Positions 43,722 to 56,100 of a stretch of DNA of 64,000 nt are shown here, piece after piece (positions within the stretch are counted from its first letter, which is position 1; every line of letters starts with the position of its first letter). This DNA is from Clavulina sp. PMI_390 (lineage: Eukaryota > Basidiomycota > Agaricomycetes > Cantharellales > Hydnaceae), in assembly GCA_015039315.1 (NCBI GenBank), contig WIDE01000121.1, positions 1 through 64,000 of the forward strand, given 5' to 3'. Both the position numbers and the translations under genes were made by a program. The notes under the pieces are model-generated. The model saw nothing but the letters and a program-made list of their open reading frames with translations. It did no database searches and was not told the origin of the DNA.

Positions 43722-44573
43722 CTAGGACGGTTCGGCACCTTGAACCTCTTCCTGGACAGCGCCGTCCAGAATCTTGCCGATTCTCGGCAGTGCATCTTTC
43801 TGATACGAAATGAACCCACGATGGCAAGCCTCGCACACTTGATTGCGACGCATACCAGCGAGGACATTTGAAGTATACTGTTCTCCTTTCCAAGGATCTT
43901 CCTGCCACTCTTCGAGCTGCATCTTTGTAAAATCCGAGATTCCCCCATGAGCCCAGCACAGCGGACCTTTGGAGACCCAATGGGTCTTTCCAGCGAGCGC
44001 TTTGGCGGAACCGACTGCTTGCTCTGCAATTCGCTGCAGGCGCGCAACAGCTCGAGCGCTGATAACGTCAAGTTCAGGCATTCCTTCTGCTGATGAGAAG
44101 ATTCCGAGGCCACTAGTAATGACCCTTCTACAGGCGTTCTTTCTCTCGTCATTTCTCTTGAACCGTACAGCAAGGGCCCATGCGCGAAGTGGATGAAGAG
44201 TTGATAAGAATAACTCGACGACGCGGTCGATTGTGTAGTTTGACATCTGCAGTTTGTCTACTGCTGTCATGAACTTGATACCCTCCTCGAGGGATTCAAG
44301 CTTGGGAATAGGCGTAAGAGAGTAGATAGCACGAAGTATTGCATTTAGAGTGGCACTGTCCTCAGTCATACGCAGCTCTCGTAGTCGTTCAGGCGAGTCC
44401 ACATTGTTACTAGACGTCAGAGCCTCGGGGGGAAATGGAAGGGTCGTGAGATCATCGAAAAAGTTAGAACAGCGCCGCAGTACGACGGAATCGACTCGAA
44501 ATTCGAGGTCATCAGTCGAGTGGAGGACGATATCACCGTCCGCAAACGACACAATTGAACTCTGGGTGCTCAT
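43722..44573 (-). CDS. BTB/POZ-domain protein 10
   Basis: 283 residues from ATG 44573 (MSTQSSIVSFADGDIVLHS); a Met seven codons upstream is possible but lies outside the family alignment. BTB domain residues about 7-105 (LEFRVDSVVLRRCSNFFDDL, SATLNAILRAIYSLTPIPKL). Then LRAWALAVRFKRNDERKNAC, ELDVISARAVARLQRIA, LCWAHGGISDF and CEAC. Its last 75 codons are nearly identical in DNA to gene 9. Intact, and the first gene of the array in the direction of transcription. Confidence 0.85.
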   Translation of the reverse strand: MSTQSSIVSFADGDIVLHSTDDLEFRVDSVVLRRCSNFFDDLTTLPFPPEALTSSNNVDSPERLRELRMTEDSATLNAILRAIYSLTPIPKLESLEEGIKFMTAVDKLQMSNYTIDRVVELFLSTLHPLRAWALAVRFKRNDERKNACRRVITSGLGIFSSAEGMPELDVISARAVARLQRIAEQAVGSAKALAGKTHWVSKGPLCWAHGGISDFTKMQLEEWQEDPWKGEQYTSNVLAGMRRNQVCEACHRGFISYQKDALPRIGKILDGAVQEEVQGAEPS

Positions 44574-45545
44574 CCTAAAAGACAGTTCATGCAATTGGGT
44601 TACCCTGCCTATGGAATTCGACGGCTCGACGAGCGGAACTGTACGAACCAGTCAAGTGCTTCGCTTCAATGGTCGGATAACGAAGGCTGTGCAAGAGGAC
44701 GAAGGCAGTGTCCTCAGGATGGCGGCCAAGAGGCAAACACAGTATCTCTAACGCAAACGCTGCTCATCAAAGGTCAACGCTACCACACAACGCTGTTGTC
44801 ACACAAGGCTAATCAATTTCTGATTAGATTTCATTCCTAGCAATCAAGAAGACAATGGTACTATTACAAGGGGCAGTGATCATGAGAAGCGGGATCCTCG
44901 GAAGCGAAGAAAGAAAAAGGAGACAGGCAGAGATGGCGAACAAATGCAAGAGTCAGAGAAAAGTGAATATCCGGACTGATAGGCGAGATGTAAGATATAA
45001 CCCAGAATAACAAGAGACGAGAGGCAAGACAGAGGAGAGACGGAGAGTCAACGAGAGGGCAGTCAAAAGCAGGAGGCGAGATGACGTTGGTGAAAGAGGA
45101 AAAAAAAAGTCGGCGACAATGAACGAATGCGGAAAGGGTCGGGCCCTACAATTACGACGGAGGTGGGGGATAAGGTTGAGAGTCTAGGAAATGCGTGTGG
45201 ATGGCGGTGTTACAGACAGCTCGTACTGTCAAGTACGAGCAGTGGGGAGAAGGTCGGAAGGCGGCGCGGAAACGCAATGAATGGACGAGAGTGTATATGT
45301 GTTGAGGTGGGGAATATACGAGGATCTTGAACGATTCCAATGCAGTGTAGATGGATGACTATGCGGGGAATATTGCATGTAGTAGATGGCGTGACGACAG
45401 GAGGCAAGGTGAGGAGAGGCAGATGTGAAAGAAGGCTTGAATAAGGATAGCCGCAACACACGCTGAGAGGAGGAAATGAGATGAAGGGACACGAGAGGAG
45501 ATGGAGCAGAACGATATCGGACTGAGAAGACAGAGGCTTGTCTCT
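44574..45545. other. Purine-rich intergenic region
   Basis: About 970 bases between the BTB gene 10 promoter and the 3' end of the CDC24-type gene. From about 44870 to 45540 the plus strand is strongly purine-rich (many AGA, GGA and GAA runs), so the minus strand, the likely 3' UTR of the GEF, is pyrimidine-rich. No gene is seen. Confidence 0.5.
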
Positions 45546-48500
45546 CTACTGCACGTAGAGAGCAAGCGTTGTCAGCCCAGTGTCCAATGCCATCGTCACA
45601 TCCTCATCCGACCCAATGGAGATATAATCCCCTTCATCATCCACATACTTGATCTTGAGCATTGCATCTGGTGCCCGATCACCTCCACACAGCTTGATCT
45701 TCTTGTGTACCTTCTCTGCCAGGTCATCGTACGTCACATCCCGTGGGACGGCAATCATGAACAAGTCCGTCTTGTAATGCACCTTGATCTTGACAGGCGG
45801 CTGGCCTGCCACGGTGATAGGCGTGATAGGCGAGACCGCAGCAGAAACATGCTGGCTCGCTACGCTGCCCTTCTTCTGGTGCTGCTGATACCCGTACGCT
45901 CCCGGGGGCGCAGTAGGTGCCTTTGTCCCTTGCCTTAGCACCGATCCCACGTTCGAGTCGCTAGACCCATATGGCGTGAGTGGGCTGATCGTGCCGCCAT
46001 GCTGATCATTCCCAGACGATGCAGAGCTATCGTGCGAGGCCCCCGAGAACTGCGAGCTGCCGCTTCCACGCTTGTTGGTACCGCCATTGCTCGTATCGCC
46101 CTCAACAGTAGTCATGGACGCCGTCGAGCTCCACTCGCCAACCGTGCTGGAAGCAGCGATGCTCCCGCTGACACTGCGAACCGTGCTCGATGTGCTCCCA
46201 TAGCGCATCGGCGGCTGGTTCGGAAGTGGTGGCGCACCTTGACCATATGGTCCACGCGGCATGGCAGCCTGCGCAGGTGTACTCGTCGCCCGTGTTCGCG
46301 GCATGCCTTGCTGCTGCTGCTGTTGATATTGCTGAGGCATGGGTCCAGTGGGCGTCTGCCTCCCATTCGACATAGGAGTCGTCGCTGCCCTCGCACGCGC
46401 CAGTGCAATCTCATGTGCGTCTTGCTCCTGCTCAGAGTAAGCATCAGCCAAACGCACCGAGCTGAACTGGGAGCGGAGCCCTGGGCGCTGCTGCTGAGGC
46501 CCTGGCCCACCACCAGGTGTCATGGGGTACTGGCCCGAAGGGGTGATGCGCCCACCAAGTGCGCTGGTCGAGCGGGGATAGCGCTGGCCGCGAAGCGTCG
46601 CCTCATCCACAGGCGTGCCTCGGACAGGCGATCGGTCATCGTCATCAAACATGGCACCCCCAGGGCTTCGTGACGACGCATAGGCGTTATTGAGGTCGGC
46701 ATCACCAAGGAAGCGCGACAGATCCTTGGAGCGGGTAGGGCCACCAGACGTGCTCGAGATGGATGGCCCACGTGTATGAGGATAACCCATGGCAGGGCCC
46801 GCAGAGAGTGGACCACGATCCATCTGGGGGAGCTGAGAATCGCTATGGTTCGATGGTGGCTGCGAATAATGGAGCCTCGAAGCCGACATGGGTGTGTTCC
46901 CAGTATTGGGACCCATATACGAGTGACTGTGATGAGGCATGGGCGGCATGCCCATCGAGGTCACATTCGGCGTCGATCCACCACCAGCAGACATGGACAA
47001 GCTGCTCATACTTGGGCGGCTGACAAGGCTGCCCGTGCTGGACGTGCGGTCGAGCTGCAACTGCATCATGCGCTGCTCCTCCTTCTCGCGCTTGCGCTGG
47101 GCCTTCTGGGCCTTATGCTTCTCAAGCTCAGTGCGCACCAGCTCGTTAATCGTGCCCTCCCATCGCTTCATCACCTCCTCCGAACGACACTTGAGCGTGA
47201 AGAACTCCAGACCCTCGTCGCCGCGCCACCACACCTCGACGGCATAGTAACCAATGTCCTTGTCCATCTGCGCGACTGCCTTGGTGACGTTGGAGAGGAA
47301 GATCCGACCCTTGAGCAACAGTGGCGTCGTCTTCTTGCGCGCCGCGGCAGATTTGTCCATGTACGCAGGCACCGCGGCTGTCGAGTTCTTCTTGCTCAGG
47401 ATAGAGCTCTTCTTCGATGTGACACTGCTACGGTCGCCTGCCATATCAGTGCTTTCCTTGCAACACAGAATGATACGCTCGAAGAGGAAGACGTGATAGT
47501 CGCGGTCAACCTCGCTCTTCGTCACTGTGAACAACTCATCGAGTCGTAGTGATCCGAAGCCCGCAATCGCGTGCCCCTTCCAGTCGACCACGCGACGCTC
47601 AAGGTTCTTCAGCGTCACGTAGTTATCGGACGCAAGGTTCGCCTCGTTCATGCGGGCTGCAATACGCTTCGCAGCTGCGAGACCATCGGAAAGCTCATTG
47701 TAATGCTCCCAGGAAGGCTCGCAGTATTTTTGGAGCGTCTGATCAATCAAACCAAAATCGGGTCGTAAATCAGTGGATCTGACCCTGGATTACTGCAAGA
47801 TCATGACTTACCTCAAGCAACAAAGGGTACTTGGTAATCCGCTGCACAGGCTTAATTAAAAAGGCCTGGAGTTCCGTCTTGGCCTGCAGTGCCGGATTTG
47901 CAGGCTGCTCGTCGTCATGGCATGGCAAAATGTTTTGAAAATCAAGTGGGAATGGATGCCAGGGGCAAGAGAGATCCAGAGCGCGAGAGAAAAGGTCGAG
48001 GCCGGGATTATACACGCGAGGAAACGAGGCAGGGGCGTGCGCGCGCGGGCCGGCATGTCGTAACGGGGCGATGGATGGGGGAAAGGATCGACCGTCGAAT
48101 TGTTGTGAGACGTTGCCACATCGCGGCACGTTTGAATTCGATGTGGAGGCGACAGGGAAACAGCAGTGGTGGGCGGGAGCAGACGATGATAGTGGTGCGT
48201 CGTAGGCGAAATGACGTGGGATAGGGTGGGGTTGGTAGCGGTAGTGGAATGAAGGATCAACGCGCGGCGAAGGACGGGACGGTGATCCAAAGACGATTCA
48301 TCGGCACGGAACGCGAAGAGCGAACGAAGCACGGGGCGTGGACGGCCGACGACACAAGTAGAAGAGAAGCGAGAATGACCGAGTATCCCAGGTGATCGAA
48401 GAAGATTCCGGGAGGAAGATGCGGGGGTCGTAGTTATTGTCGTATTGGCGATTGCAAAATGTGGGAGTGGCGAGCACGCGAGCAATAGAAATCCACCAGA

Positions 48501-50655
48501 TAGAGAGAAAAGCAAGGGCCCATGCAATACCACGACAAAAACAAGAGGGGAAATAAGAATGGAGTCGTCAGTAATTGCTTTCCCAATTTCATGATTCATC
48601 GCGCAAAAAACAAAATACGATAAAAGAAAAAGCTGAAATGAGTGCTCCAGGCGTTCATCATGGAACCCAGAGGCGGGGATAGGCTGGTCATTCATGAAGG
48701 ATCATGGAATGACATGATCGAGCGAGGGGCTTTCGCTCGGATTAATCTTCATCAGAAGCGAGAGTCCGATAGACTCTGTGCACATGCGATGACAGCCACA
48801 CACAAGGTCGATCCCCCCGCGCATCATCCGCAACTGGGCCCGACACGAGGAACAGCGAAGATGCAAAAGCAAAATGGAACATCTCCCGCCCAAAAGGTGT
48901 TCCCGCAAGTTGCCGACGGGCCGAATCATTTCATTGTTCGAGCCCAGCCAGTTATGGGTTGCAAGGGGCAAGCCCTCCAGCCTCCCCTCGCTCTCTCAAA
49001 TTAGGCTGGGCGGAACACGGGACGCCAAGATAGGCGGTGGTGACAGATAGATAACCGATCACAAACATAGGGGGAAAGAACTACGCACCATTAGCTCTTC
49101 GGCATACTCGATGGCGAGGTCGCTCGCGGTTGCAAAGTTGGCGCAGAACGGCTCGTAGGCCGAGAACATGCCTTCCTATAAATGGTAATACCACGAAAAG
49201 TGAAGTGGCACACGACGCCACACAATCGCATGACATGACAGGGTCGATCAGACGGAGCGGAGCCAAAGTCAGCATGATACACATAGGAGAAAGGAATAGC
49301 AGCAGTTGCCACGGAACATGCGGCAAAAAAAATACAGTAACAGCAGCACGTACGTTAGCGACAAAGACGTTGCCCCAGCGCTGGTTGGGCCATTTCTGCT
49401 CAGCAGTTTGCTCGAGCACGATAGAGAAACGACGCTGCATATCGAGCAGCTCATTAATGTTCATGAAAATGTTGTGGATGAGGGTGGGCGAGCAGATGTT
49501 CTGCTGTCGGAGTTGCATTGCAAAGTCCTACAGATTGGTAACATGTCCTCGTTGTCAGCCCTGGACTGTCAAAATGGAGCGCGATCGAAGGCAAGGAAGG
49601 GAAAAGGGCCTGCTACCCGCCGCGGATCGCGGCCCGCGCACACGACCCTCTCAACCAGCGGGAGCCAGAAGAAAGAAGAAAAAGAAGAGCAATCTCAGAT
49701 GTGGACGCCACACATACCTGGAGGACCTGCAGATCGTTGACAAAGTTACGTTCGCTTTCGACAAGCTCGGCGGCTGCCTTTTTGCGGCTGGACCACTTTC
49801 TCCTGGCAGCCTCGTCCAAGCCTTCGAGCTCTTCGTCATCTTCCATTTCCGGCTCTTCGATGACAGCCTCTTCATCGAAGCAGTCTTCTGGGATACGGTC
49901 GATGAGGAACTGGACGGTGCTCATCACCTAATCAGGCAATGATCGAGGTGACGACGGGGGGTAGGAGTCATCAGTAAAAGGCTAGATGTAACGAGGAGGG
50001 GCCAGAGCACTAAAAGCAAACAAACCTTGACGAAGCCATTCATGTTGCGCGGACCAGCCGTCAGGATGAGGTCGCCGATGGTGAACAGCTCGGGCATGTT
50101 CATCCATTCAGGGACCTCCCGGTTGAGTTTTGTGAGAGCGATGATAACTTTAGCAGTACATTGCTTGGCGAATTTGGGATCTTGGGCATTAAAGTCCCGT
50201 GGGTCGACGTTGAGATTGGTGACTTTGTACTGCGAGGGGATGGGGAGGGAGTTGAGGAGGAAGACGAGGGGGGAACCAAGGCAGAGGACATCCCACAGGG
50301 TCTGGACAGGGTCTGAGGAACGGCGCTGGGCGTTAGACATGCCATCGTTCATGCGAGATGGCGCGGTGGATGTAGAGGGGTCTGAGGAGGTCGAGCCTGA
50401 TGGCCCAGCGGTCGCGGGGGTGGTTGTGTTGTCAGCAGGGGCGTCGCGCTCGATGGCGGTTCTGCGGGCGAGTTCAAAGTATGGCGCAAACTCGCGCAGA
50501 CGCTGCAGACGCGATGTGATCGCTAGACATTGCTGGTAGAGAGGGACATTTTGTGATCCCTGTTTCTTTAGATTGTTCGTGGCAGGCCCGAGTTCTGCCT
50601 GGGCGAGGATAACAGAGGGCGCAGGGGACGCAGTAGACTTCTTCCTAGTTGCCAT
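45546..50655 (-). CDS. CDC24: CDC24-type Rho guanine-nucleotide exchange factor
   Basis: Six exons (50655-50026, 49927-49718, 49527-49354, 49175-49089, 47904-47812, 47738-45546) join in frame to 1,128 residues. Residues about 90-210 form the CDC24 calponin-homology-like region (TLWDVLCLGSPLVFLLNSLP, FTIGDL). The DH domain runs from about 240 (ELVESERNFVNDLQVLQ) through NIFMNINELLDMQRRFSIVL, FSAYEPFCANFATA and FLIKPVQRITKYPLLLE. A PH domain (about 447-600) starts at GFGSLRLDELFTVTKSE. A long Ser/Pro/Gln-rich linker leads to a C-terminal PB1 domain (about 1045-1128, VKIKVHYKTDLFMIAV) with the acidic DDEGDYISIGSDED motif that binds basic PB1 partners such as Bem1/Scd2. It activates Cdc42 (and possibly Rac) for polarised growth at the hyphal tip. 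Intron 4 is 1,184 bases, far longer than the others. Confidence 0.92.
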
Positions 50656-53148
50656 TATGGGTCTGGACGCTGTAGCATGCGCTGGTAAGTGGGTGCGCAG
50701 AGGGTGGTTGTGGTGCGGGCAAGGAGGAAGGGGAGAGGACGGATGGAGAGAAGGCGTGTGGTGGGTTGTTTGGCCCTGCTTTCTTTGATAGGCTGATCGC
50801 GGTGTCGTGTGTACTGCCCAGGTAATCAGTCCGACCACGAAATTATTGTTCTGGTCTCTTCTTCTCCTTGTGACTCGCTCACGAGGTTCAGGAGGTTTGT
50901 GTTGCGAAAGGGGAAGGCAGGCAGAGCTGTCAATTGTGTGTGGCGGAAAGCTATCAGCTCCTGAGCGACGAAGAGCTGCTCTCAGCCTCTCACAAAGGCC
51001 GACAAAAGCCAGCCAGCGCGTTGATGCCGTTACACGACGACGGGGCTGCTCGTCAGCCAAGATGTCCGGTTATAGACCCCCTCCGATCTTCCCTGCCATC
51101 GCACATTGCGTGTTTCTCTCCCGCCGCATGCCCCGCCGCCGCTGTTGTCGCATCCCATACACATCAGATCATATATGCCTTTGCTTCATGTCCAAGCAAC
51201 TGGTAGTAATCTATGTATTTTCTGCAGACATTCACTAGTTATCTTTTTTTATTTCCTTTCCCCCCTTCACTTCTTTTCCCCTCACCTCCCCCACACTTCC
51301 ACATTTTTTTTTTTTGCTTCCGTAAACTTTTGAATATTTTCATTGCTGTCTGACCTCGAGGCGCTGAATTCGAGACGGACTTTTTGCCGATGTCAACGCG
51401 CCTCCATTCAGTTTCATAGCAATTCAATCGATCGGGGCACTATATTACAGTTCTAGGCGCCGTTGGTTCTGTGGCTGGGCAGCTCCCTTTCTTCCAAAGG
51501 ATGCAACATTTTTAGAACACCTTCAGTCCCAAGCCGGCCATCTTCCCGGTAACAAACTATCTCCTCCCTTGAGTAGTAGAGGTTTCCTCAAGAGGAGAGC
51601 GCCTCTGCCGTGCAGGCCCAGTCTCGATTGAGTTGCGGGAGTCTCCGATAGCCGACTATCTACCGCACGCTGACAGGCACAAGGGACACACATAACACGC
51701 GCGACCTTAAACCCTCTTGATAATCAAAACTAAATGACATAAATTCATGGAACCTATTCCGCCTTGATCACCTGGACCGTCCCCCTCCCCTTAGCGAGAT
51801 TAGAGAGAGATCGGGCCATTATCTACAAGGGGTAATGAGATTCAGATTTACCATGATACAGATGACATGTTTCAGTCATCGTGTCTCGGCCGTGTAGAGA
51901 TTCTTTTTGAGTTGAGAGGAAAAAGAAATAAAAGAAAAAAGAAAATTAATCCCCGAGGCCCCACTTTGCTTCTGTCGCGTAGATCTGGGCAGGTAGGTGG
52001 GGGAGGGACTCAATAGTGGCATATCTCCGTGTCCGTGCATGGCCATCGACGGACAGACAGTTGTTCCATCACCTTCTGTACGAGAAGAGGATAATCCTGA
52101 GACAATTCTTCGTTCGTTATGCCGGAACTATCCATCAGCCATGACATCATCGACAAGTCTTTCCCAGACCTTTTCTCCTCAGGAGCGCGAAGGAGCGTGA
52201 AAAATGCCACGCGAAACACCCCTATCGATCGATCGAACGAGCGCGCGCAAGGGCCAGGAGAAATTGCTCCTGTGCATGGGCTCATACCCATAGCTCGGTC
52301 TGGAACTCTCCACAAGAAAACTCCACCTCATGAGCATCGAGAAATAAATCCACACTCCATTCATGAGCATGTGTCAACTCATTGTAAGGATGGATTAACA
52401 ATATGATGGAGGAGATGGACGCAAGACGGAGCGAAGGTTGTCAATAAAACTCGACTCCACTACTTGTCATCCGACGCACCCAACCAGCAAGCGATTGCAT
52501 CCGCTCAGCTCCCCGTATATACCTTTATCACCGATTAGAAGCCTGACTTATTGTTTTAGCGCTTCTTTTTGATCTCATTCGGCTCGATTCATCCATCATC
52601 TTTTTTGGAGCCAAGGCTAGTACGCATCATTTTTCCGAAGGGCTTCGATCACATGCAGTCGAACGATTCCATCAATCTGACGGAGGGCGCGGGTATATCT
52701 CACTAGCAGAAAAAGAAAAGAAAGAAACGAGAAAAAAGCAGAATCAAATGACCAGGGATGTATACGCAGTATACTACCACAAGACAGATGTAAAACGAAT
52801 CAGGAAAGACAGAATACTACAAGGGTGCAACCAATACCAACTATTAGTACTGAGAAAGCCACTGGCTACATATGCAACCCCGTGGGTAGGTAAGGTAATA
52901 GCTATATCAAGAGACCAAGAGAGAGGAAGGAGAGAGCGGGGGAAGGAAACATAAAGCCAGAGATGATAGTGTCATTGAGGGGAACGAAAGAGAATGTTCA
53001 GGGGACCTTGATAAAGCTATTTGGAGTGTATGATACCATCAAAATGAAAAAGAGAGGCAGACGTGATGCATTGAGACTATCAGACATGGAGACTAAAAGC
53101 ATTAGAGTAGGGAGACACGAATGAGGGGAGGAATGCGACAGTATTTGT
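50656..53148. other. Long intergenic region between GEF and RhoGAP genes
   Basis: About 2.5 kb. It holds the 5' region of the GEF gene and the 3' end of the RhoGAP gene. A pyrimidine-rich tract with a T run lies at about 51241-51316 and a purine tract at 51915-51945. Open frames are short and overlap on both strands; none is convincing. Confidence 0.45.
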
Positions 53149-56100
53149 TCAGCGCGTTGAAGACGTGAAGGCGTCGGGAATGGGTGCTCGCGTCTTTTTG
53201 GGGCTGGTGGGGGACCTCCCTCCAGCTTGAGATTGTGACTGCGACTCGAACATTCGGCGTGCGTCTCTCACAGTCCCATCAGGAATTGCACTTGCATTCA
53301 ATATTGCCTCGCTCAGCTTCCGTGTGGGTGCCCGTTGCGTTGGAGAAGTGGGTACTGACGTCAAGTTGACGGTGGCAGAGGAAGATGAAGGAGTGGACTT
53401 TGGGGAAGGTGCTGTCACCGTCGCCGTGCTTGCCACGCTGACTGGAGACGGCACGCTGCTCGTGGGGGTCGCCTTGGCTGGGGAGGTCGGCATCGACTTT
53501 GAGCTGGCAATGGGCACCGAAGAAAATGGTGTCACTGTCGCTGCGCTAGCAGCACTAAGAGGCGACGATAAGCTACCAGAGTTGTTGACACTGATAGTTG
53601 GCGAGATATGCGCCGCGGCGAGGACGCTACTTGTCCAGTCATCCTCGCCGCTCGTACTGGGCGCAGACGCGCCAATGCTGAGGAGCGGACTGTTACTAGC
53701 ACTCGTAGCTGCAGCCTTGGTAGAAGATTCGGCAGATCTCCCACCCGACGATGAAGGTCTACCTGTCGCGGTGTTGACACTCAGGGACCCTGAAGCGTCT
53801 CCCGTCCTGCTCCAGTGCTTCTTGCGAACAACGGGACTACCCCCACTGAGCGATGGGCGTGGTGCACGACCGTCGTTCTCATCTGTCGCACCGGGGACTT
53901 GCAGCGTCAGCCCATGAGACTTGGAGACGGGGGTGACCCCCACTGTGGCTGGTGATGTGGGCTGTTGCTGTTGCAACATCGCAAGTGCGTCGATCGCTCG
54001 TTGCATGGGGTAGTTCGTACTGGATGAGGTAGTGTAAGACGACGGGGGAGCTGCGCTTCGAGTAACATTTCCGCTGCGTGCGCCGGGCTCGTCGAACATG
54101 GAGAGCGACAATGGAGCGAAAGTGGAGAACGCAGGAAGTGTTCCAGAGCGGCGGCGGCGCACTGACTCTGGCTCTTCTTGAGCATTCACCTTGGCAGAGA
54201 ATGATGCAACTGATGAAGAGGCCTTGAGATCAGGTTTACTCCTAGCAGCTGTAGCTCTATCCACATCTAACGATGTCGAGCCGCCTCGAAATAAGTCGGC
54301 AATTGGAGTCTTACTCCTGGCGGGAAGCCCTCCACTCGAACCGTCAGACGACGACCCGCTCGCTGCAAGTGAGGTCTTGGAAGCACCACGGTTGTCACTG
54401 CCGCTTGCCATACCGGACGTGGAGGTCGATGCATGGACTAACTGAATAGCAGTCGTCCCAGTGAGAGACAGTAACTGCTCACTCCAGCTTTGCCGCTTGC
54501 TGCTTCGACCGCTGGCAGTCTTGGAGCTTCCGGTCCCGCTCCATCGTTTTGACGACCCGCTCGCAACGGACCACCGCTTATTCAAGGTGATGGTGCTACC
54601 AGAATCACGCGAGGGCAACTGAGGGGTTGCCGTGGAGTCGGAGCCGTGGCTTGAGCTGGGTAGGGATGGTCGCGGCCGTGGCGAAAGTGGCTGAGCGCCA
54701 TTCCCAGATGATGACGAGATCCGGGAAGAGGATGAGGTTGGAGAGGTAAGGAGATCCCCTAAGCTGCCACCTGGTATGATCATGCTGAGATGGGGTGGGC
54801 GATTGCGCTCCTCCTCCATCTGACGCTGGAGCTCGAGTGGAGTCGAGATTAACGCCTTGAGGTTTCCAACAGAACCTTTCCGCATCCGGGAAGGCAGAGT
54901 CCCTGTGGGTCCACCTCCGGCCGCGGCGACAAACTCGGTTTTGTCGAACTTTGGCGTTGGAGGAAAGAATGACGATGAGCGGCGAGACAGCTTGCCAGGA
55001 CCCGGGGACGGTGCTGGACTCGCCGGCATCTTGGTACGTCTTGTAGGTGTTGTTGGTGTACTCCCATAGTCGTTGGTTGAAGTATTACCTCGGGAACGAG
55101 AGGACGCGCCAAGCATCATGGATCCAATGGCTCGCAGAGTGGATTGTGTTCGAGTCCTTGGGCCGGACGAGTCATTCTCCTCTTCGTCGAGAGTGTCCAT
55201 CGTCACCTCACTTGCCACGCTGTCCTGACTCTCCCGTTGTTCCTTCCATGGAACAGATGATACTGTATTCCCGGTGAAATCAAAGGCATTGGAGAGATTT
55301 AACGGGAGCTGCGGAGCAGAGTTTGAAATCGTAGCATATTTCGCTGACGATTTACCCTTGCTACCTGCCCAACCGGTGGCCACATTATGGGATGAACTAT
55401 GAGGAGAAGATGGGGAGGAAGATGTCGTCGTGCTGGCACTGGAAGATGGGACGGTGGATGAAGCAAAAGACGTGGAAGTAGATGGAGTGGGGGAATGGAT
55501 CAATGAAGGTCCCGGAAGAGGAACAAGGATTGGAGTAACTGAGCCAGGCGGAATCCGACCAAAAGACTCGTTCCGCCTCCGCATATTTTCAAATTGCAGC
55601 AATTTCATGTCAGACAATGATCGCTGATGGGCGATGCTAGCACTGACGGGAGGCGGTGTTCTGTGAGCCCTGGGCGCGGTGACGTCGAACATGTCCTCGC
55701 TGCGGTCAGAGATGGATTCGTCATATCCGCTCACACTATCCCTATCATCGGCACTGTCAGAAGTTGAGTCTACCTGTGACGACCGTGAAGGCAATGGTGG
55801 TGGTTCGGAGACGAAGAGGTGATCTTGGTGCTCCACAACCAGTTTGAGGAACCGTGATGGAGCACCAAGCGTCGCGGGAAAGACGGTGAGGAGATTGCCA
55901 AGTGGCATCAAGTTTACCTTGTGATGTTCATCTGTCTTTCTGAGAACTCTGCACATTTCGTACAGCACCGACCTGTTCTCATCGGGAAGTTGCCACAAGA
56001 TACGATGAACTCGATCAATCTCGTCGGCCGAGAATGTGGAGGAAGGTAGTTGACCAGAGGGGTTTGCAGAAAAGACAGTCTCGATCGCTGGCTTGAGTTC

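Noticed and set aside
46520..47549. Long plus-strand open frames opposite the GEF gene
   Set aside because: They are shadows of the GC-rich Ser/Gln/Pro coding exon on the other strand, with Arg-rich composition typical of antisense frames.
47856..48695. 279-codon gene inside the GEF intron
   Set aside because: It has no recognisable domain, its composition is Pro/Ser/His-rich as expected from the complement of purine-rich DNA, and it overlaps exon 5 of the GEF in another frame. Treated as chance open frame.
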